DNA of 64,000 nucleotides, taken from the NCBI GenBank assembly GCA_015039365.1, contig WION01000197.1, positions 38,448 to 102,447 on the forward strand, in the 5' to 3' direction. Below the pieces are notes generated by a model. The model was not told the origin of the DNA. It did no database searches and worked only from the letters and a program-made list of their open reading frames with translations. Below are positions 42,092 through 56,223 of the stretch, in pieces. Both the position numbers and the translations under genes were made by a program. Each line of letters opens with the position of its first letter. The first letter of the stretch is position 1. Source of the DNA: Amanita rubescens (lineage: Eukaryota; Basidiomycota; Agaricomycetes; Agaricales; Amanitaceae).

Positions 42092-44532
42092 CGGAAACTT
42101 TCACTCACGAGCGCAGCCTGACTTAGTTGATAGTAGATGGACCGTACATTTTACGGGGATTAATCTCGATTCTATGACGACATCACACCTGTCGCGGTTT
42201 TCTTTTGGGACAAGAAACCTTCAAAGCGGAGGTCACCGGTCACCGTTGACACGGATCACGTCAGACGAGGGCCATGTCAAGCGAGCGTTGGCTTTTGAGT
42301 GACATTCAGTGGTAAAAAAGCTGTGACAAGTCCGAGTCACTACCATGGCCATTACTAATAGTAGCCGCGACCGCTCTTCCAATCGCGCAATTGAGCAACA
42401 ATTGACCTGGTGCGGGAAGGCCCACAACTTCCCCAGATGCCCCATCCGATGGGGAATCGTGATAACCTCGTCTACAGTAGACTCTACGACAAAACCGAGC
42501 ATACATTTGTGCAGCCTTTGGAATCTTATTCATTGCTAGCTCTTGGTGCGACTTCCTCCGATTCATATGCAGCTTGGTGTAACTCACGGAGCATTCAAAG
42601 GGATAGCAGCTTCTCGCTGTTACTCAAACCACGGTGTTGCATGCTGCGATATCCAGTGCGCCCTGTCAAGTGATTCAGATCAGTGGGAAGGCACAGGAAC
42701 ATACGACGAAGTGATCATCCCTCCCCGGGTATCTGATGGCGCCCTCATCGTTCATTACGACTCCGCAATGTGCCATATTGGTTATCAGTGCAAGACATCA
42801 ACTGGAATTTATCACAGGTATCTCGTATGGGGATACAGTATCCAACAATGATAGATGGGACGAAGAAGCCGTTCGGGACGGACCAAAAGCGGCTGCCGCT
42901 CCATTGACGTATCCGCTCATACCCGCTCGAACGCGGCTAGGGATACAGGCCTTAATGACGAGTGACAAGCATGAGAAATGGTGGTCACTAAGTCATTTAT
43001 GTCTTAGCTGGTTGTCCAACATTTCATATCCGAAGCCTGGAGCCGTGATGCAGTCTCAGACTTCAGTAGTGCGCCTTTCATGATTTTACATAAGTGATTT
43101 TTTTCAGTTCGGTTCAGCACGGTGCCGAAGGAGAAGACCAAAGATATTGTAAGCATCGATATTGAAGTGAGCTGCACCGCGAATTTCCGCTCGTTATCTT
43201 ATCGCGGCCATGGCGACCACCATAATCTCACACAAACAACTTGCCAAACTTGGTAGGTCGAGTTGCGTCCACCCAGTAACCGCACGGCCTGTCCGAGCAA
43301 GCCTGATTTACTCACACTTGTCGTTCACATGTTGCGCAAGTAAGTCTAGTATGTGGCCCTTTGTATATCTCGTGCACCAATCCAGCTGTCCTAGAAACGC
43401 ACTAGCCTTATTTTTTCGTTTCATCCGCCGAAATGCCTATCAAGCTGCCCATCACCGCTCTGTTGCGTCATAACACTAGCTAGAACCTCGTATAATTCCC
43501 CTGTCTTTTATTTATGCTTACTCAGCGCTGCAGCGGAGACTCAGTCGCACATAGTTGGACTAGCTTCATATCTGTCAAAGCGTATCGCATTTTCGGGGCG
43601 CGAATGTACGTGACTGGTTTCTACATTCATCAAAGCAAAGCCCGACTGATTTCGGATCAGAAGCAAGTGATAATACAAGACGTGTTACTTAGTTGCTTAC
43701 AGACGATTGGCAGAAAAAGAGCAGCGTGGTGACGCACTTTGCCCCATTAGGTGATTAACAAGGGCAGTGCCTCTCGTGCCGTTTTCCTGCCGTTCCCTCG
43801 TCCTTGCCAGGTTTCCAACGGATGTGTCAAATGATTGCCAACCTGTCAAACTGGAGGACCTATTCCGTCTTCATATTCGAATGCTCCGCACAGATGACAT
43901 ACGCTAAATATGTATACATGGTACGGAACAGCGGATGAGTGAGAACTAGCGTTTTGGGTTAAGCCTCGCTGTTAACGATGTGACAACGCCAATCATGTGT
44001 TGATGCGCCATGCATATCCGCTCAGCAAACTGCTGCTGTGCCTTAACTCAGCAGCCCTGTCATCCTCGCTGTGCGACGCCCCAAGAGGCGATACAAACTG
44101 CGTTTTTCATTCGACAGCTGTGCTACTCGTCCCCGGACGAAAGTAAGAACTTGAGCATCATCTGCCCCGACTCTCGGATGAGCCATCTGCAGAAATGGAC
44201 CCAGAAAAGATATGTGGGACGCTAGGCTTACAGGCCATCGGCGCCCGCATCGCTGTCAGCGACCCCGTTTTCCCCAAATTTGAGGGCGGTGTACCTTGAC
44301 CAAATGACCAGCGATCGCCAGGAATGACTTCCCCGGACGAATAGACCTTTGTCCCTAATTGGCGGAGCCAAGCAAAACTGCGTGCTATTTCCCACAACCG
44401 TCAAAAATAGCGTACCTTAACTGATTATGGTCGTATGTGAGAAGTCATTGGCCAATTTGATCGATTCTAGAATGACAGGCGCCCTCAGATAAATACGCAT
44501 GACGACTCAGCACCTCGTCCAACATCGCAAGC
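42092..44532. other. No gene recognised (2.4 kb)
   Basis: Many overlapping short frames without motifs or a workable exon chain. The last 100 bases probably hold the promoter of the GMC oxidoreductase gene (an AAATA run near 44490). Confidence 0.45.
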
Positions 44533-46967
44533 ATGCGGGTTCATATCAACTCCCTGTTTCTCGCCCTGTATATGATCCTCGCTCGCACCTCTTATGCAGC
44601 AATTTACACGAATCCGTTAGACGTTACCAGCAAAAGCTATGATTTCATCGTAGTAGGAGGTCAGTTGTACATTTTAAACCCTTGAACGGCAGTAGCTAAT
44701 TACATTACGATGTTGCAGCCGGGACGGTAAGTCTCCACATTAGCGACACGAAGCCATTTAAACGAGAGATATAGGCCGGCGGGGTCGTTGCAACGCGTCT
44801 AACAGAGAATTCTTCCGTGAATGTGCTGGTTATAGAAGCTGGCCTTTCGTGAGATTACAGCCGCATGTCACATCAAATCTAACCTTAACATATGTAAATG
44901 ACAGTGATGAAGGGTACGATAACTCATACCTCCTTCACATCCCATTTTTTGCTGGTGGTGGAGTCGGTACGAGGTTCGACTGGAACTATACCGTTGTTAA
45001 TCAGGTAATTCCATCGGGCGCCGCGTAATTTAATCTATGACTAACACGGTGCAGCCGGGCCTCAACAACCGTAATTTCGAGTTCCCGCGCGGTTACGTCA
45101 TTGGTGGGAGTAGCGCAATCAGTACGTTTTCGCAGATCCGCCGATTTCGGCGTTTACTTTAACGGACACAAATTACAGACAACGAAGTATACTTTCGTGG
45201 AACTAGTGAAGATTTTGATTACTTCGCTAATGTGTCCGGCGACTCTGGCTGGTCGTGGAGCAACATGCAGCACTATATCTCTATTGTGCGCATCACTCGC
45301 CTTGCCAACCCTGGGCTTAAGTAACTAATTTGAGTCCAACAGGACGAACAACATGTTGCCGCGTGGAATAATCAAAATGACGTGGGCAAATATAACCCGG
45401 CGGTTCACGGCACAGGGCCGCTGTTAACCAGTTTGCCTACGAACAACTCTCAACTAGATTTCACCGTCATCAACACTACTCAGAAATTAGGGAATCAATT
45501 TCCATTTAACCTCGATCTTAATTCCGGCAATGGGCTTGGAGTTGGTACGAATATGATTCAGAGTAGTCAAGCAAGATGTTAACGTTAATTCACAGGCTGG
45601 GTGCAAACCACCGTTGGCAATAGCGCACGTAGCGACGGTTCGACAGCTTTTTTGACGCCCGCCGCTACTACACGGTCGAATTTAGATGTGCTATTACAGA
45701 CCCAGGTTATTAGCTTAGTACAAACTGCGCATGCGACTTTTCGAGGCGTAAATATTTCCCAGGGGCCCAATTGTGAGTAACACTCTTTCACTCCGCACTA
45801 TTGGCCTAATATTCGCGCAGCTCCCACATATACACTTCACGCAGCAAATGAAGGTGAGTTTACCCACGCGGTTACAAGGACACACGCTCACTACTGTGTA
45901 GTTATTCTTTCCGCTGGGACTGTTGGGACCCCTCAAATCCTTCAACTATCTGGTATTGGATCTAAAACGCGTTTGCAAAGCCTCGGGATCACCTCTGTGC
46001 TTAATTTACCGGGCGTTGGTCAAAACCTGCAGGATCAGCCAGTCGCTATGTTCCAGTTCGCCGTGAATGGAAACACAATGAATCCATTCCTGAATGACCC
46101 TTCGCAAATACAAGCTGCTTTTGCTCAATACGAGACCGACATGACAGGGACGCTCGCCAGTAGCTGCCTCATCAACACGATCGGATTCCTACGAATTCCA
46201 TCAAGCGATTCGATCTGGAAAAGTTTCCCCGACCCAGCGATTGGTCCAAACTCCCCCCATTACGTATTGGGATTTGTGGTGCGGACCTTATTTAATATTC
46301 GCGCTTCATTTCGTCTCACATTACATTGTAGAACGCCTTTAGTCCCAATCCGGGTCAAACCCCGCCAACGACGGGACAGTGGATAACCGCTGCCCTTCTT
46401 TTACAAGCAATCACTTCTAGTAAGAGTCTCTGATTTCCTTGAGTATGTTTTAGCTGATAATTTCGGAAGGCGGATCGGTCAATATCGTTTCCAACTCTCC
46501 CTGGACGTATCCCGCCATAAACCCTGCCTACCTTTCCACCGCATCAGACATTGCGTTTTATACAGAGTCAGTCAAGTCCATGCAGAAGTTTCTGAATGCT
46601 TCTACATGGAACGGGTTCCTTGGTCAGCCTTATCCTGACGCTGCGAACTTGACAACAAACGTGGCGATTGGGTCATACCTCCGACGGTTCTCTAACACCA
46701 TCAAGCATCCTGTAGGCACTGCCAGCGTGGGCAGCTCTACATATTCTATGAGCGTCGTGGGTCCAAATTTGTTGGTAAAGCAGGCGACAGGGCTGCGCAT
46801 AGTGGATGCATCTGTGATCGTAAGCAATTCATTTCTGTCACTAAGCAACGCAGGCACGCTCACCTTCATTCATACAGCCCAGGGCGGTTACCGGCTTCCC
46901 TTCAGCAAGAGTCTACCTAATAGCGGAGCGCGCCTCCGCCCTGATTAAAGCCCAATATGGCTTGTAG
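44533..46967 (+). CDS. Secreted GMC oxidoreductase (aryl-alcohol-oxidase-like)
   Basis: About ten short introns separate exons that join in frame. Residues 1-23 form a signal peptide ([20 protein letters not shown]). The FAD-binding motif [16 protein letters not shown] is assembled across two introns and followed by NVLVIEAG. Further family marks are [45 protein letters not shown] and [10 protein letters not shown]. Near the end, [11 protein letters not shown] supplies the first catalytic His. After the last intron, [13 protein letters not shown] precedes [20 protein letters not shown]. The residue aligned with the second catalytic His is Phe. Relatives oxidise aromatic or aliphatic alcohols to supply peroxide for lignin attack. 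This copy may be inactive or altered. Confidence 0.75.
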
Positions 46968-47232
46968 TTAATTCAAGGTTATGGTAACTAATCTCATGAC
47001 TTGGACAAACGAAACTCGGATTACGAGACTTATGTGTATATATATTACTTATTTGTTATGTTCTTATGTTTCACTAACTACATGGACGTTTTTTTGGCTA
47101 CATAAAGTAGTCATTGTACACCTAGATATTGTAGACGTTATTTGTGAATCGAGGAGTATTGATTTTTTTTAGATCGTCGGTGATAGCAATAGCCGGTGCT
47201 TCCCACCACGCGGAAACACGCGCGCCAACTCC

Positions 47233-48564
47233 ATGTCCCTCTCCCGACGCCCACACTTCACGGATTTGATATCCAGACTCCGCAACACCCAAGACTTTCT
47301 TCGGCTCTTATTAGACTCGAGGAGAACATCTTTATCACTCTACTATTTGGCGAAATTAGCCAAATATATCTTTTTCCTGCTACTGCTTCTGAACGCGCGG
47401 TCATTACCACTGGCATGGCACATAAGAGTGTTTCGGCCTGTCTTTGCGATCAAACTACGACACCGTTGGTTGAATCTGCGCACAGCGCTCATGTCACGGC
47501 AACAAAAGGAAATAGAAGAGGATGTATGGGTGGACCAACTATGTCCCGTTGGGCAGGATCCGTTTGAAACGGTTGTAACTTATACTTCATCTGCCAGTGA
47601 GTTTCTTTCCTCCTTTACCACACCACATGTTGACTGGGTCGCGTATAAATTTCAGGTATTGACGACAGCGATTTTAATGGTCACCTGAGCAATTCAAGTT
47701 ACGCCAAAACGTGCGACGCATCAAGATTCAAAGCTGCACTCAAGTTTTTCCCGCTCTTCTTCGGCACAGGAGGTTGGATGCCGCTCGCTGCGACACACTA
47801 TTATTTCATTCGTGAAATACCAACGTTTGCGTCATATGAAGTGAGGATGAGCGTTCAGGCTTGGGATCAAAAATGGGTATGTGTAAACCTCATATTCTTT
47901 TTCTTCTTTCTAACAGGTCATAAAAAATATACAGTTTTATGTTGCCCTGAAATTTGTCACCAAACCCAAGAAATCAAATCGGGAATCGAAATCCACAGCG
48001 AAGACTGCTGATCGCAGCCCTAGCGATAGCACAGATTCAATACCCTTCATTGCTTCCCTTCGTATACCAGCAGAAGGAGAGTTGACAACGGCCTTTGGAA
48101 CACCAGCTGAATCCATCGTAGCCTCGTCCTCCGAAACGGGCAAAACTCTGAATGCTGTCTCTCGCGGGCTCGGACCAAAGGAGACGACAGTCTTGCAAGA
48201 ACCTGACGGCGCTATCCTCCATACCATAGCGATTTCTCGACTCTGTTTCAAGGTCGGCAGGATAACAGTGCCACCCGCGGTGGTATTAGCCCTGCATGGT
48301 TTTTGCGAGCCTCCTGCTCAGGGCGCCCCATACTCCCATGAGAACCCGCCGTCTTCGTTCATCCAAGCCAAAAAAATAAGGTCTAAGCTTCATGGCGGTA
48401 GCGCCAAGCTTCTGAAGGCATTCTTCAAGGACGGCTGGAGGGACGTGCCATCGGGACAGCGGTGGTGGGAAGATGCATTGGGCGGAAGTGTGGAGGAGAG
48501 AAGAAAGGCTAGGCTAGGCGCTATGGAAGAGTTGAGGAGGGGCATGGAGGGGGGCCGCGCATAG
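47233..48564 (+). CDS. Hot-dog-fold thioesterase family protein
   Basis: Three exons join in frame to about 405 residues. The N-terminus has a hydrophobic segment (KYIFFLLLLLNARSLPLAWH, residues about 45-64) that could anchor the protein in a membrane. The second exon starts with the 4HBT-like core IDDSDFNGHLSNSSYAK, with the D-x-N-x-H-x-x-N pattern in which Asp and Asn bind substrate and water, followed by FGTGGWMPLAATHYYF. The rest includes a Ser-rich loop (residues about 230-290) and a basic C-terminus. The fungal relatives are mostly uncharacterised acyl-CoA or acyl-carrier thioesterases. It lies 265 bases after the GMC gene in the same direction. Confidence 0.7.
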
Positions 48565-51500
48565 AGGTAAGATGAGTTGTACTTTTCGAGACGCGTAATT
48601 TATGGCTATATCCATTGCGTGGCTTCCAAGAAATTTGCGTTGATGAACCACTTACCAGCGAGGTCTCTGCATATTACCATATGCAAAAAATGATCACTCC
48701 CTTCACGGCTCTCGTTCGGTGCCGCGTTGTCAATATTACGTTTTGGCTCAGACAACCCTTCTCTTGAAGTTGCCCTGAACTGTCCATTAGTTATCCCGAG
48801 TCGATGACTAGAACCCCGCGGAAAACCCTGAATCCGGGAGCTGCTGTGTAGGGCTGTGTTCTTAACCTGTGTACGGCATCCCATCCCCAATATATGTCAC
48901 TGCAGAATCCGTTCTTCTCACCACGCATCCTTAAGAAAGACACTTGGTACAATTGTGGCGTTGTCGGCCCGATTTAGCGGAATACAGCGTGTGAAGTGAC
49001 GGGACTTGCGTCGTTGGACGTGATGCTATTGGTCCTTCTATCCGTACTGAACGGAACATATAGTCTATTAGCCCACTGATACATGTCGTAATTCTTGATA
49101 ATCTCATTTGTCAAGAGCATTGTGTGCGTGTGTGCATCTGGCATTAATAGTTCCTCTGAAATACCTACTCACCTCCGTACGACATACGGAGACATTAAAC
49201 ATTGGATACCGGAAGAACCAGACTCCATCCACAGGGTAAGGATGTGCGCCGAAGAGTCTGGATGCATCAGCGCGCTGACGCAGCTCATCAAACTATCACA
49301 TCATTGTTGAGGTGAACCCTTACCAAAACGGTTATCGTGATGCGCGTCAAGGGCATGGGGACAAAGGATTGCATTCATGAGCTGAACCGCAGCAGTCGAT
49401 ACTTTCACGCTCGTTCTGATAGTCCAATTGTTGAATTGACGTAGTAGGAATCAAGGAGGTACTGTTGACACGCAGACAATGACATCGCCTCTGGCAGAGT
49501 GTGAATAATGCCGGAAACAACGAGCCGAGTACGATCTCCTTTCATGCACGATGGAACTTTGATAGCATAAGGTCCACAAGTGGTTAAGCATGACACGGGA
49601 AGTGCCGGGAGAAGAAAGAATGTCAGAATCAGATGCAAGACCATGACTACGGGAGGTCCACTCTCACAGAAAAGTCGCCGCGTCCATGGAGATAATGCAG
49701 TTGGCCACGACGCGCAAGACGTCCGGCGCTATTCAATTAGCCTTGCGTTGCTGATCTGTTATATCCATCGTCGGAGATAAATATCCACAAACTGCAGATA
49801 CGCCCAGCTGCGACACTTCTATACATATCAGGGTGGGTGGTTACCAAAGTTCTACCGCTGGACTGCCTATGACCGTTGATTAGTACCATCAGATCGTTGC
49901 GTGAAATAAAGGGGATAGAATGACAAGAAGCAATAAATAAAACTGCTGAGCCGCAGCGCCGGGCAACTTTCCAGAATCCTGGGGAGGCGATTGTTACAAT
50001 GGAAGTTTTCAGACAGTGGCGGAAAGAATACATCGTTGTAAACGGAATTTTAAGCGCAAACCATAGTTCGAATAGAATCAGGGGAGAGAGGAGACTTTAT
50101 TGTTCGTCTCGTTATTTATTAGGTATTCGTCATCTTTCTTTCTCCTTAACTGGACGTGCTTCGAATAATGCAGGTCAATTTTGAATAGACGTAGTAGAAT
50201 GAAACGACCACCATTGTTTATGGATACGCAGCTCCGGGGATTGTCCGTGTTTTTCAGCTAGTAGCGACGGTTGTGGCAGACTAGGCGTCCCGAGCTGTCA
50301 TTTATGGTTGGATCCAAACCAGATCGAGCACTTGATACCACGGTGACGAATGCGTATTACGCCGCAGATGAGCATTCTGTAGCCAGAAAATTGTTACAAC
50401 TTTTACCCCTTGCGTTTCAGCTTCGATTTGCATAATAAGGGCCATATTTCGGAAATCGCAGCCTGTAAGCATAGCAGAGGTGAATAAAAATGTACTTACA
50501 AAATGCGTAGACCTCAAAGTACCCACAAGGCACGCACAACAGACTATTAGCCTAAGACTGCTCGGAAATATGATCCGGTTATGCAGAGGAACTCCAAAGC
50601 GGACAATAGGCTGGACCGAGGTTATTGTACGACGGCCGCTATGTTTTTTGTCATCGTACAATGAATGTTCGTCTGACAGAAGCCAAACAATGTATTGCTT
50701 CCAAATAAACCAAACAATGGAAAACAAATAGCTCTTCGGAATCACTATCGTGCACCAAAATGTTGGGACAGTGTCGAAAGTTCGGGCGGAGGCTTTTCTT
50801 CACTGATTCCCTGATACTAGGCTCTACTCCTAACTCGACCCGTTGATCCTGGACCTTGACGGACCTCAGGGCGCACGGCAATCTCGATTGGTACCTATCT
50901 CCTCCGAATCAGTTTTCTCGGAGAATGCAACTTTTCCTCCCATCATCCTTGTGCCCCATGCGCCGCGGCCTATACACTACTGACCGTATTGTGTTGGGAT
51001 CACTTTGAGCCCGTCCTCTCACGTACAGGGAGACTCAAATCCTCCGAAGTTTCGTCTTCAAGAAGGGCGCAGGTGATGCAACTGTGCCAAACGTTCGTCG
51101 GTTGCCTCGTTCGGTGACCGTTGTTTACTAAAACACGTCGCAGAGCCATATGGGTCGTTCAGGCTCCATTGTCGGTATCATTACAGGTGTCATTTCCAGC
51201 ACCATACATGTTGGATCGGCTTTCAGACAATTCGAAGGACTTGCCAAAACGGATCATTGCTACCCATGAACTTTTGGATTATCTTCATGGATAAGGCTCA
51301 AACGGCAAAGGAGGCCATGTTTCTGGAAATTCAAAATACGTTCCCACAGTTAGACATTTGCATCTATTCGACTTCTTCGGCTCCTCTACCAGCGACACAA
51401 TCAATCATCCAACAACCCTGTTATTTAAGACATCATGCGCCCTTTCCTTTTATGTCGGTCTTGCGCCCAGCCGCACATTGATATGAATGGGCAGCCGAGA

Positions 51501-54500
51501 AAGGCGTGAGATGATACTGGCCAATGCATTACTTTGAGTCAAATGCGGTATATTTTTTCATAGTTCTAGTATCATGAGCTAAGCGTCTACACAGCACACC
51601 AACTTGGAAAAGCGCCTGATTGGTATAATTATGTAAAAGGCCGATGTCCGAACAATCTCAGATCTACCTATGCGGGATCTGTACGTCATGCGGCAAACCG
51701 AAGCGCTGGCACGTAGATGAAGGTGAAACTGAGAAATTCGTGAGCAATACGGATGCATGCATGCAGGGCGAACGACGTACGGTAAAGGTGTCATCAACGT
51801 GGAAATGTCTGCTAGGAGTGCCGTGGCACTATCTGCGCCTAATATAATCTTGTATACATCAGATGGGCGAAAAGTGGGAACACAGCCGCAAGAGTTGTCC
51901 GCAGCGTACTATTCGCAGCCAAGGCAAGTACCGCGATACGCCTGTATGCGGCTACTCAATATGTCAAATTAAACCGGACTTAAAACGAGATAAATTCCGG
52001 ATCCAAAAGGAACAAACGCGGTTCGGATAGGAACGGTGTAATTGACATCACGATACGTTGTGAATGCAATCCAGAACAATGCTGTACGTAGATGGTTAAA
52101 AATATCACTGAGGAATAGGTTTCTCGAATACGTACATAGGGGATACTAGGACAGCGTCATGACTAAGTGTGCCTTGGGTGGGCGGAATTCTTCCGTGTTT
52201 CTCCACTTGGTCAAAGTGTCTGCATTTTGACCGCATGACGTATCCAGAATTATAGACTAACTCTCGGGAGCTTACCTGCCAGTGGGATGAACTAGCTCAC
52301 CACAAATTTAGAAGAAGAGTCATTCTATCCATCAATAAGCGCTTTATGACGTGGATTGAGCAAATGCCACTCCAAAGAAATGAAGATATGGAAGGTGATG
52401 CGAACACCGGAAAGAATTGGCCTTGCAAGATGACTATCGTCCTTATCGTGTTCAGACCAGTATCTCGTATCTCTCGTTTTCCAGCGTAATCTGAGATATA
52501 ACAGTAGGAAAGAACCCGGGGTATAAATGGAATATAGATTCACCTTGTCAAAAGAACCTGAAAGTACGTCGATAGTATAAGATGCTTGCTATTTGTAACA
52601 CAGATATTAGAGGCCCAACGACAAAGGTCCAAGTCCAAGGATGAATCACCAGAATGGAAACGGTGTTATTGATGATTGTTTGAAGATGCCCTTCTCAGTA
52701 AAAGCAGCCTGGACGACAGAAACTCAAATACGAGATTCCGAACCACAGCTCCTAACAAACCATGAAGGAAATAGCCGCAACAGAAAGGCGGAACTGATAA
52801 CTGTCACTACCAAGTCACTACGTACCATTTTTTCTATGACACAAAACGCTGAGGATCCACTGCCCCGTCTAGAGATGACTTGAAGGTGTCAACAATGGAC
52901 AAGAGGACATAGAAAGACCCAATTGTTCCTAGTTTTTCTGTGTAATGTCTGAAGTTTACACCGGAGTAATGGTAGTCGATGCTACGTGAGAGCAGTCTTG
53001 GGCTCTTCCGACCCCGACTCGATACAAGGGAAAAAGAACAGTGAAGCAGGGCTCCTTGAATATAAAAAAAGTCAACATCCGTTGATCGCGGCCCACAGGA
53101 CCAAGGTGAGTACATCCTTTGTTCGATGTCGATGACTTGTTCGCTGTTCAAACCTGCCGCAGGCTTTTGGCGACGAAATCGCTTATCCGGACTCCGTGCT
53201 GTTCCTAAAAATCACCTTGACGGATGACCTCTCTAATTCGGGAGCGTATTGGCAGAAACTCAGAATAACCGAGAATCCTCGCTAGCGATTCAAACGCAGA
53301 ATGTGAACAAAAGTACTTTCACATTTTTTAGGTAAAACTGTATTCTTCGATGATAGTCACTAGGGGTCCAGCGGCCTAGGTGTTAGGCTGAAATTGGGGA
53401 AAATTATCGCGGAGGCCGCTTGTAGACATGCATCCAGAGCTTGTCGTCATACGTTTGATCGGGAGATAGTTTGGCATCCGGAGTCAACGTTCTTCAAATT
53501 AGATAGCTCTTCAAGTAGATGCCCGGGAATTAAGGCCATTCATCTCCAACTGTGATAATTGAATGCTCAGTCTATCTTGAGTTAGAGTCTGCGCCACCAG
53601 CATAGTAACATGCGGGTAGCTGCACGGTGTCGATAAGAGAGTCCTTTGTCGCCCTCGGTCCTACTACGCCTAGACGGGGGTGAGGCATCTGCGTGAGGCA
53701 TATGCGTCCCTCATGGCTAGACCCCAGCCCCTGAGCAGCTCCACGGCCATTACCTAGTCGGCGTATTGAGTGAATGTGCCCGTACACCCATACGCTCCGC
53801 ATTACACACCTGCTGACCCGATTCGTCTGCTTCAGCCGCCACTGCACGCAGGAGACGCAAATCGGACCGTGAGTACCCCCCACACTATGTCACGCGCATT
53901 CTACCACATGTAATGTTCCAGTGAATTGACGTGGGCGATCGATCTTGCAGTTCCGTTAGTCTTGAATGGAGTCAAACAAATGAAAAGAAGCCACATGTTG
54001 GCGCTCTCTAAACAAATCGCCATGCAATGACACGCGAAGACGCGAGCAGGCCAGCGTAAAACGCTCTCATGTGTGTTCGAATTTGATGAACCCGTGTCTT
54101 CAAGGAACATTCTTGGAGTCTCAATTGACTGGCATTGCAAGCGTGTTCATCACGAAAAACTTTGGTTGCCGTGACCTGTACCCGCATGATGTGAACTAGC
54201 GGAGAGGGGGTTGTGAGGGGTTGTGCCTTTCGAGAATATTTATTTCACTTACCGAACTGTTTCAGGACAGAAATTTTGATTCGCCGACACGTGCGGCATT
54301 TCAAGTGCCGGGCGGATCCTTCATTCATATTGACAGTCACAAACGCACAAAGAGAGGGATTCTCGACAGCTGTAAGTTGTCGAAACAATGAATTCCGTTT
54401 CTTCACTTGAGGAGGAGTTCGAAACTTGAATTTAGGAGCAACCAGGGGGAAACCAGAAGCAGATACACAAAAGTTCTGCCGTTTCTATCAGACTGCTAAG

Positions 54501-55044
54501 GGCTAGACGGACGGCCAAACCCGGAACCGGTGTATTAACACGACGGAGGTTGAGCGGCATTGAATTCTACGGAGCATTGAACAAATAGCGGCCCAGCCCC
54601 CATCTCCCAGCTTGGAAACATTTCCCGCTATATTCCCTGTTTCATAGTCCGTTCTAACAGCACCTGATGAATGCAACAGTCTTTTCTTCCCACTGCAAAA
54701 ACAGTCCAAATCAACCACTTCCATTTCGTGAGGAGCGTCTTAATTAGCTCTATTCCATGTTTATCAATAAATAAACGTAGAGTTTGAGTATCTCCATTAG
54801 AGTTTGAAGCACGAAAAAGGGCGCGTCTCGGCTACTTCTCTACTGACCAAGATGCGGATGCTGTACGTCATGATCGCGCATGTCCTACTCGCAACCCGTT
54901 TCTACATTAATAATGACTATCAGTGAAACGCCTACGAGCGAGTATACATTTTAACGGGCATCCGAATAATCAATAGGTTCGTTAAATAAGTAAATAAGCA
55001 AATAAACTAGCCAAAAGTAGCTCCAGACTCTATTGCCAAAAAAT
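48565..55044. other. Gene-poor stretch (6.5 kb)
   Basis: I read both strands for exon chains, motifs, transposase or reverse-transcriptase signatures and tRNA boxes and found none that could be defended. Frames are short, interleaved on both strands and have no shared direction. There is no strong tandem repeat. It may be old, decayed transposon or intergenic DNA. Confidence 0.5.
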
Positions 55045-55808
55045 CTAGACTCGATAGTGCCCGTTCGAACGGAAACTCGCCCCCCCAACGCTCCACATCA
55101 GCCTGGCAATCTAACATAGCTGTTCTTAGTTCGACTGCGGCACTCGTTGCAGCGGTATCGTCGCTTCTCCGCCCCGAGGCAATTTCTTCGTTACAACTCT
55201 AGGCGAGAAGATTTAGTTCATCATTGAATTCGTACCCTGAATGCGATGGTTACCTGAAATGCCTGGGTGATATCTCCATCAATAGCGTCAAGGACATCAA
55301 CCATTTCCCCCGTATCATCCCAGCGGAGGCCGAGGGTCGCCCGAACTACAACAGTTAGAATTCCGAGACTAGCAAAGCCTAGTCCCGAACCGTACAACTT
55401 TCGGGCGCGAGTCAGAGCCTCATACAGGGATTCCGTTGGTATTGCTCGTCTACTGTTTGGATCTGTGACAAAGAGATGCTGCTTGTTAGGAATAGCACTT
55501 GTGTTCGTCTGGGTAAGCCTGAAGTGGGCGGCATTCAAGAAAGCGGGTACTATCCCAGCTGGTCCGGTGGATAGCAATCGGCGTGATATAGATCGAAGGC
55601 TGGAACGTTTGAGTTGTTAGCGAATAAGTTAGCGCTGATGCGGATGTGGCCCTTACTCTTCAACGCTGGCATTTGCAATGAAGGTATCCACCATGAGGTT
55701 CCTTTGCGCGAGAGATAATTAGAAAGGTTTCAAAAGACGAGGTTGAACATCATACACATGGTTGAGGAGAGGACTTTCGTCGTGGATAGAGGTGGTCGTT
55801 ACAAGCAT
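55045..55808 (-). CDS. Small hypothetical protein
   Basis: Four exons joined in frame: MLVTTTSIHDESPLLNHV (from 55808), NLMVDTFIANASVED, a main exon beginning ISRRLLSTGPAGIVPAFLNA and ending ITQAFQ, and a last exon starting SCNEEIASGRRS and ending SNGHYRV. Introns have normal GT...AG borders. The protein is about 210 residues with one moderately hydrophobic segment (LGFASLGILTVVVRA) that may span a membrane. No family is recognised. It is divergent from the aldo/keto reductase gene, about 415 bases away. Confidence 0.55.
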
Positions 55809-56223
55809 GCTGGGAGAGGGTAACGCACCACGAAAGCAAGTGAGGATTAAATTTGAACAGAATGGGGATATCGAACTCAAAGATTGAATTTATATGGGGA
55901 GATTGGACCATAAGGGAAGCTGAGATCGGTTTGCGAGGTGTGAGATGAAGCGTGAGACGGTCGAATCTCCCGCGGAATCGGCTATCAAAACTATAGCCGG
56001 ATAAATCTCAATGTTCTTCCTTAGGGAATATCCCTCCCCTGCCCCTGGATTCCAAATTATTGTCTCCGGGTTTCCAATTCGTACTTCACATGCTCAGCTC
56101 GAAAACGGTCGCAAGTTATTTCGCCGAACCAGGCGAAGGCTAGGTTTCCTCAGGTATAAAAGCTGCTCTCCTCCCGTCAGATCGTCACTCTTCTCTTCCC
56201 CTCTGTTTCCAAGTCTGACCGCC

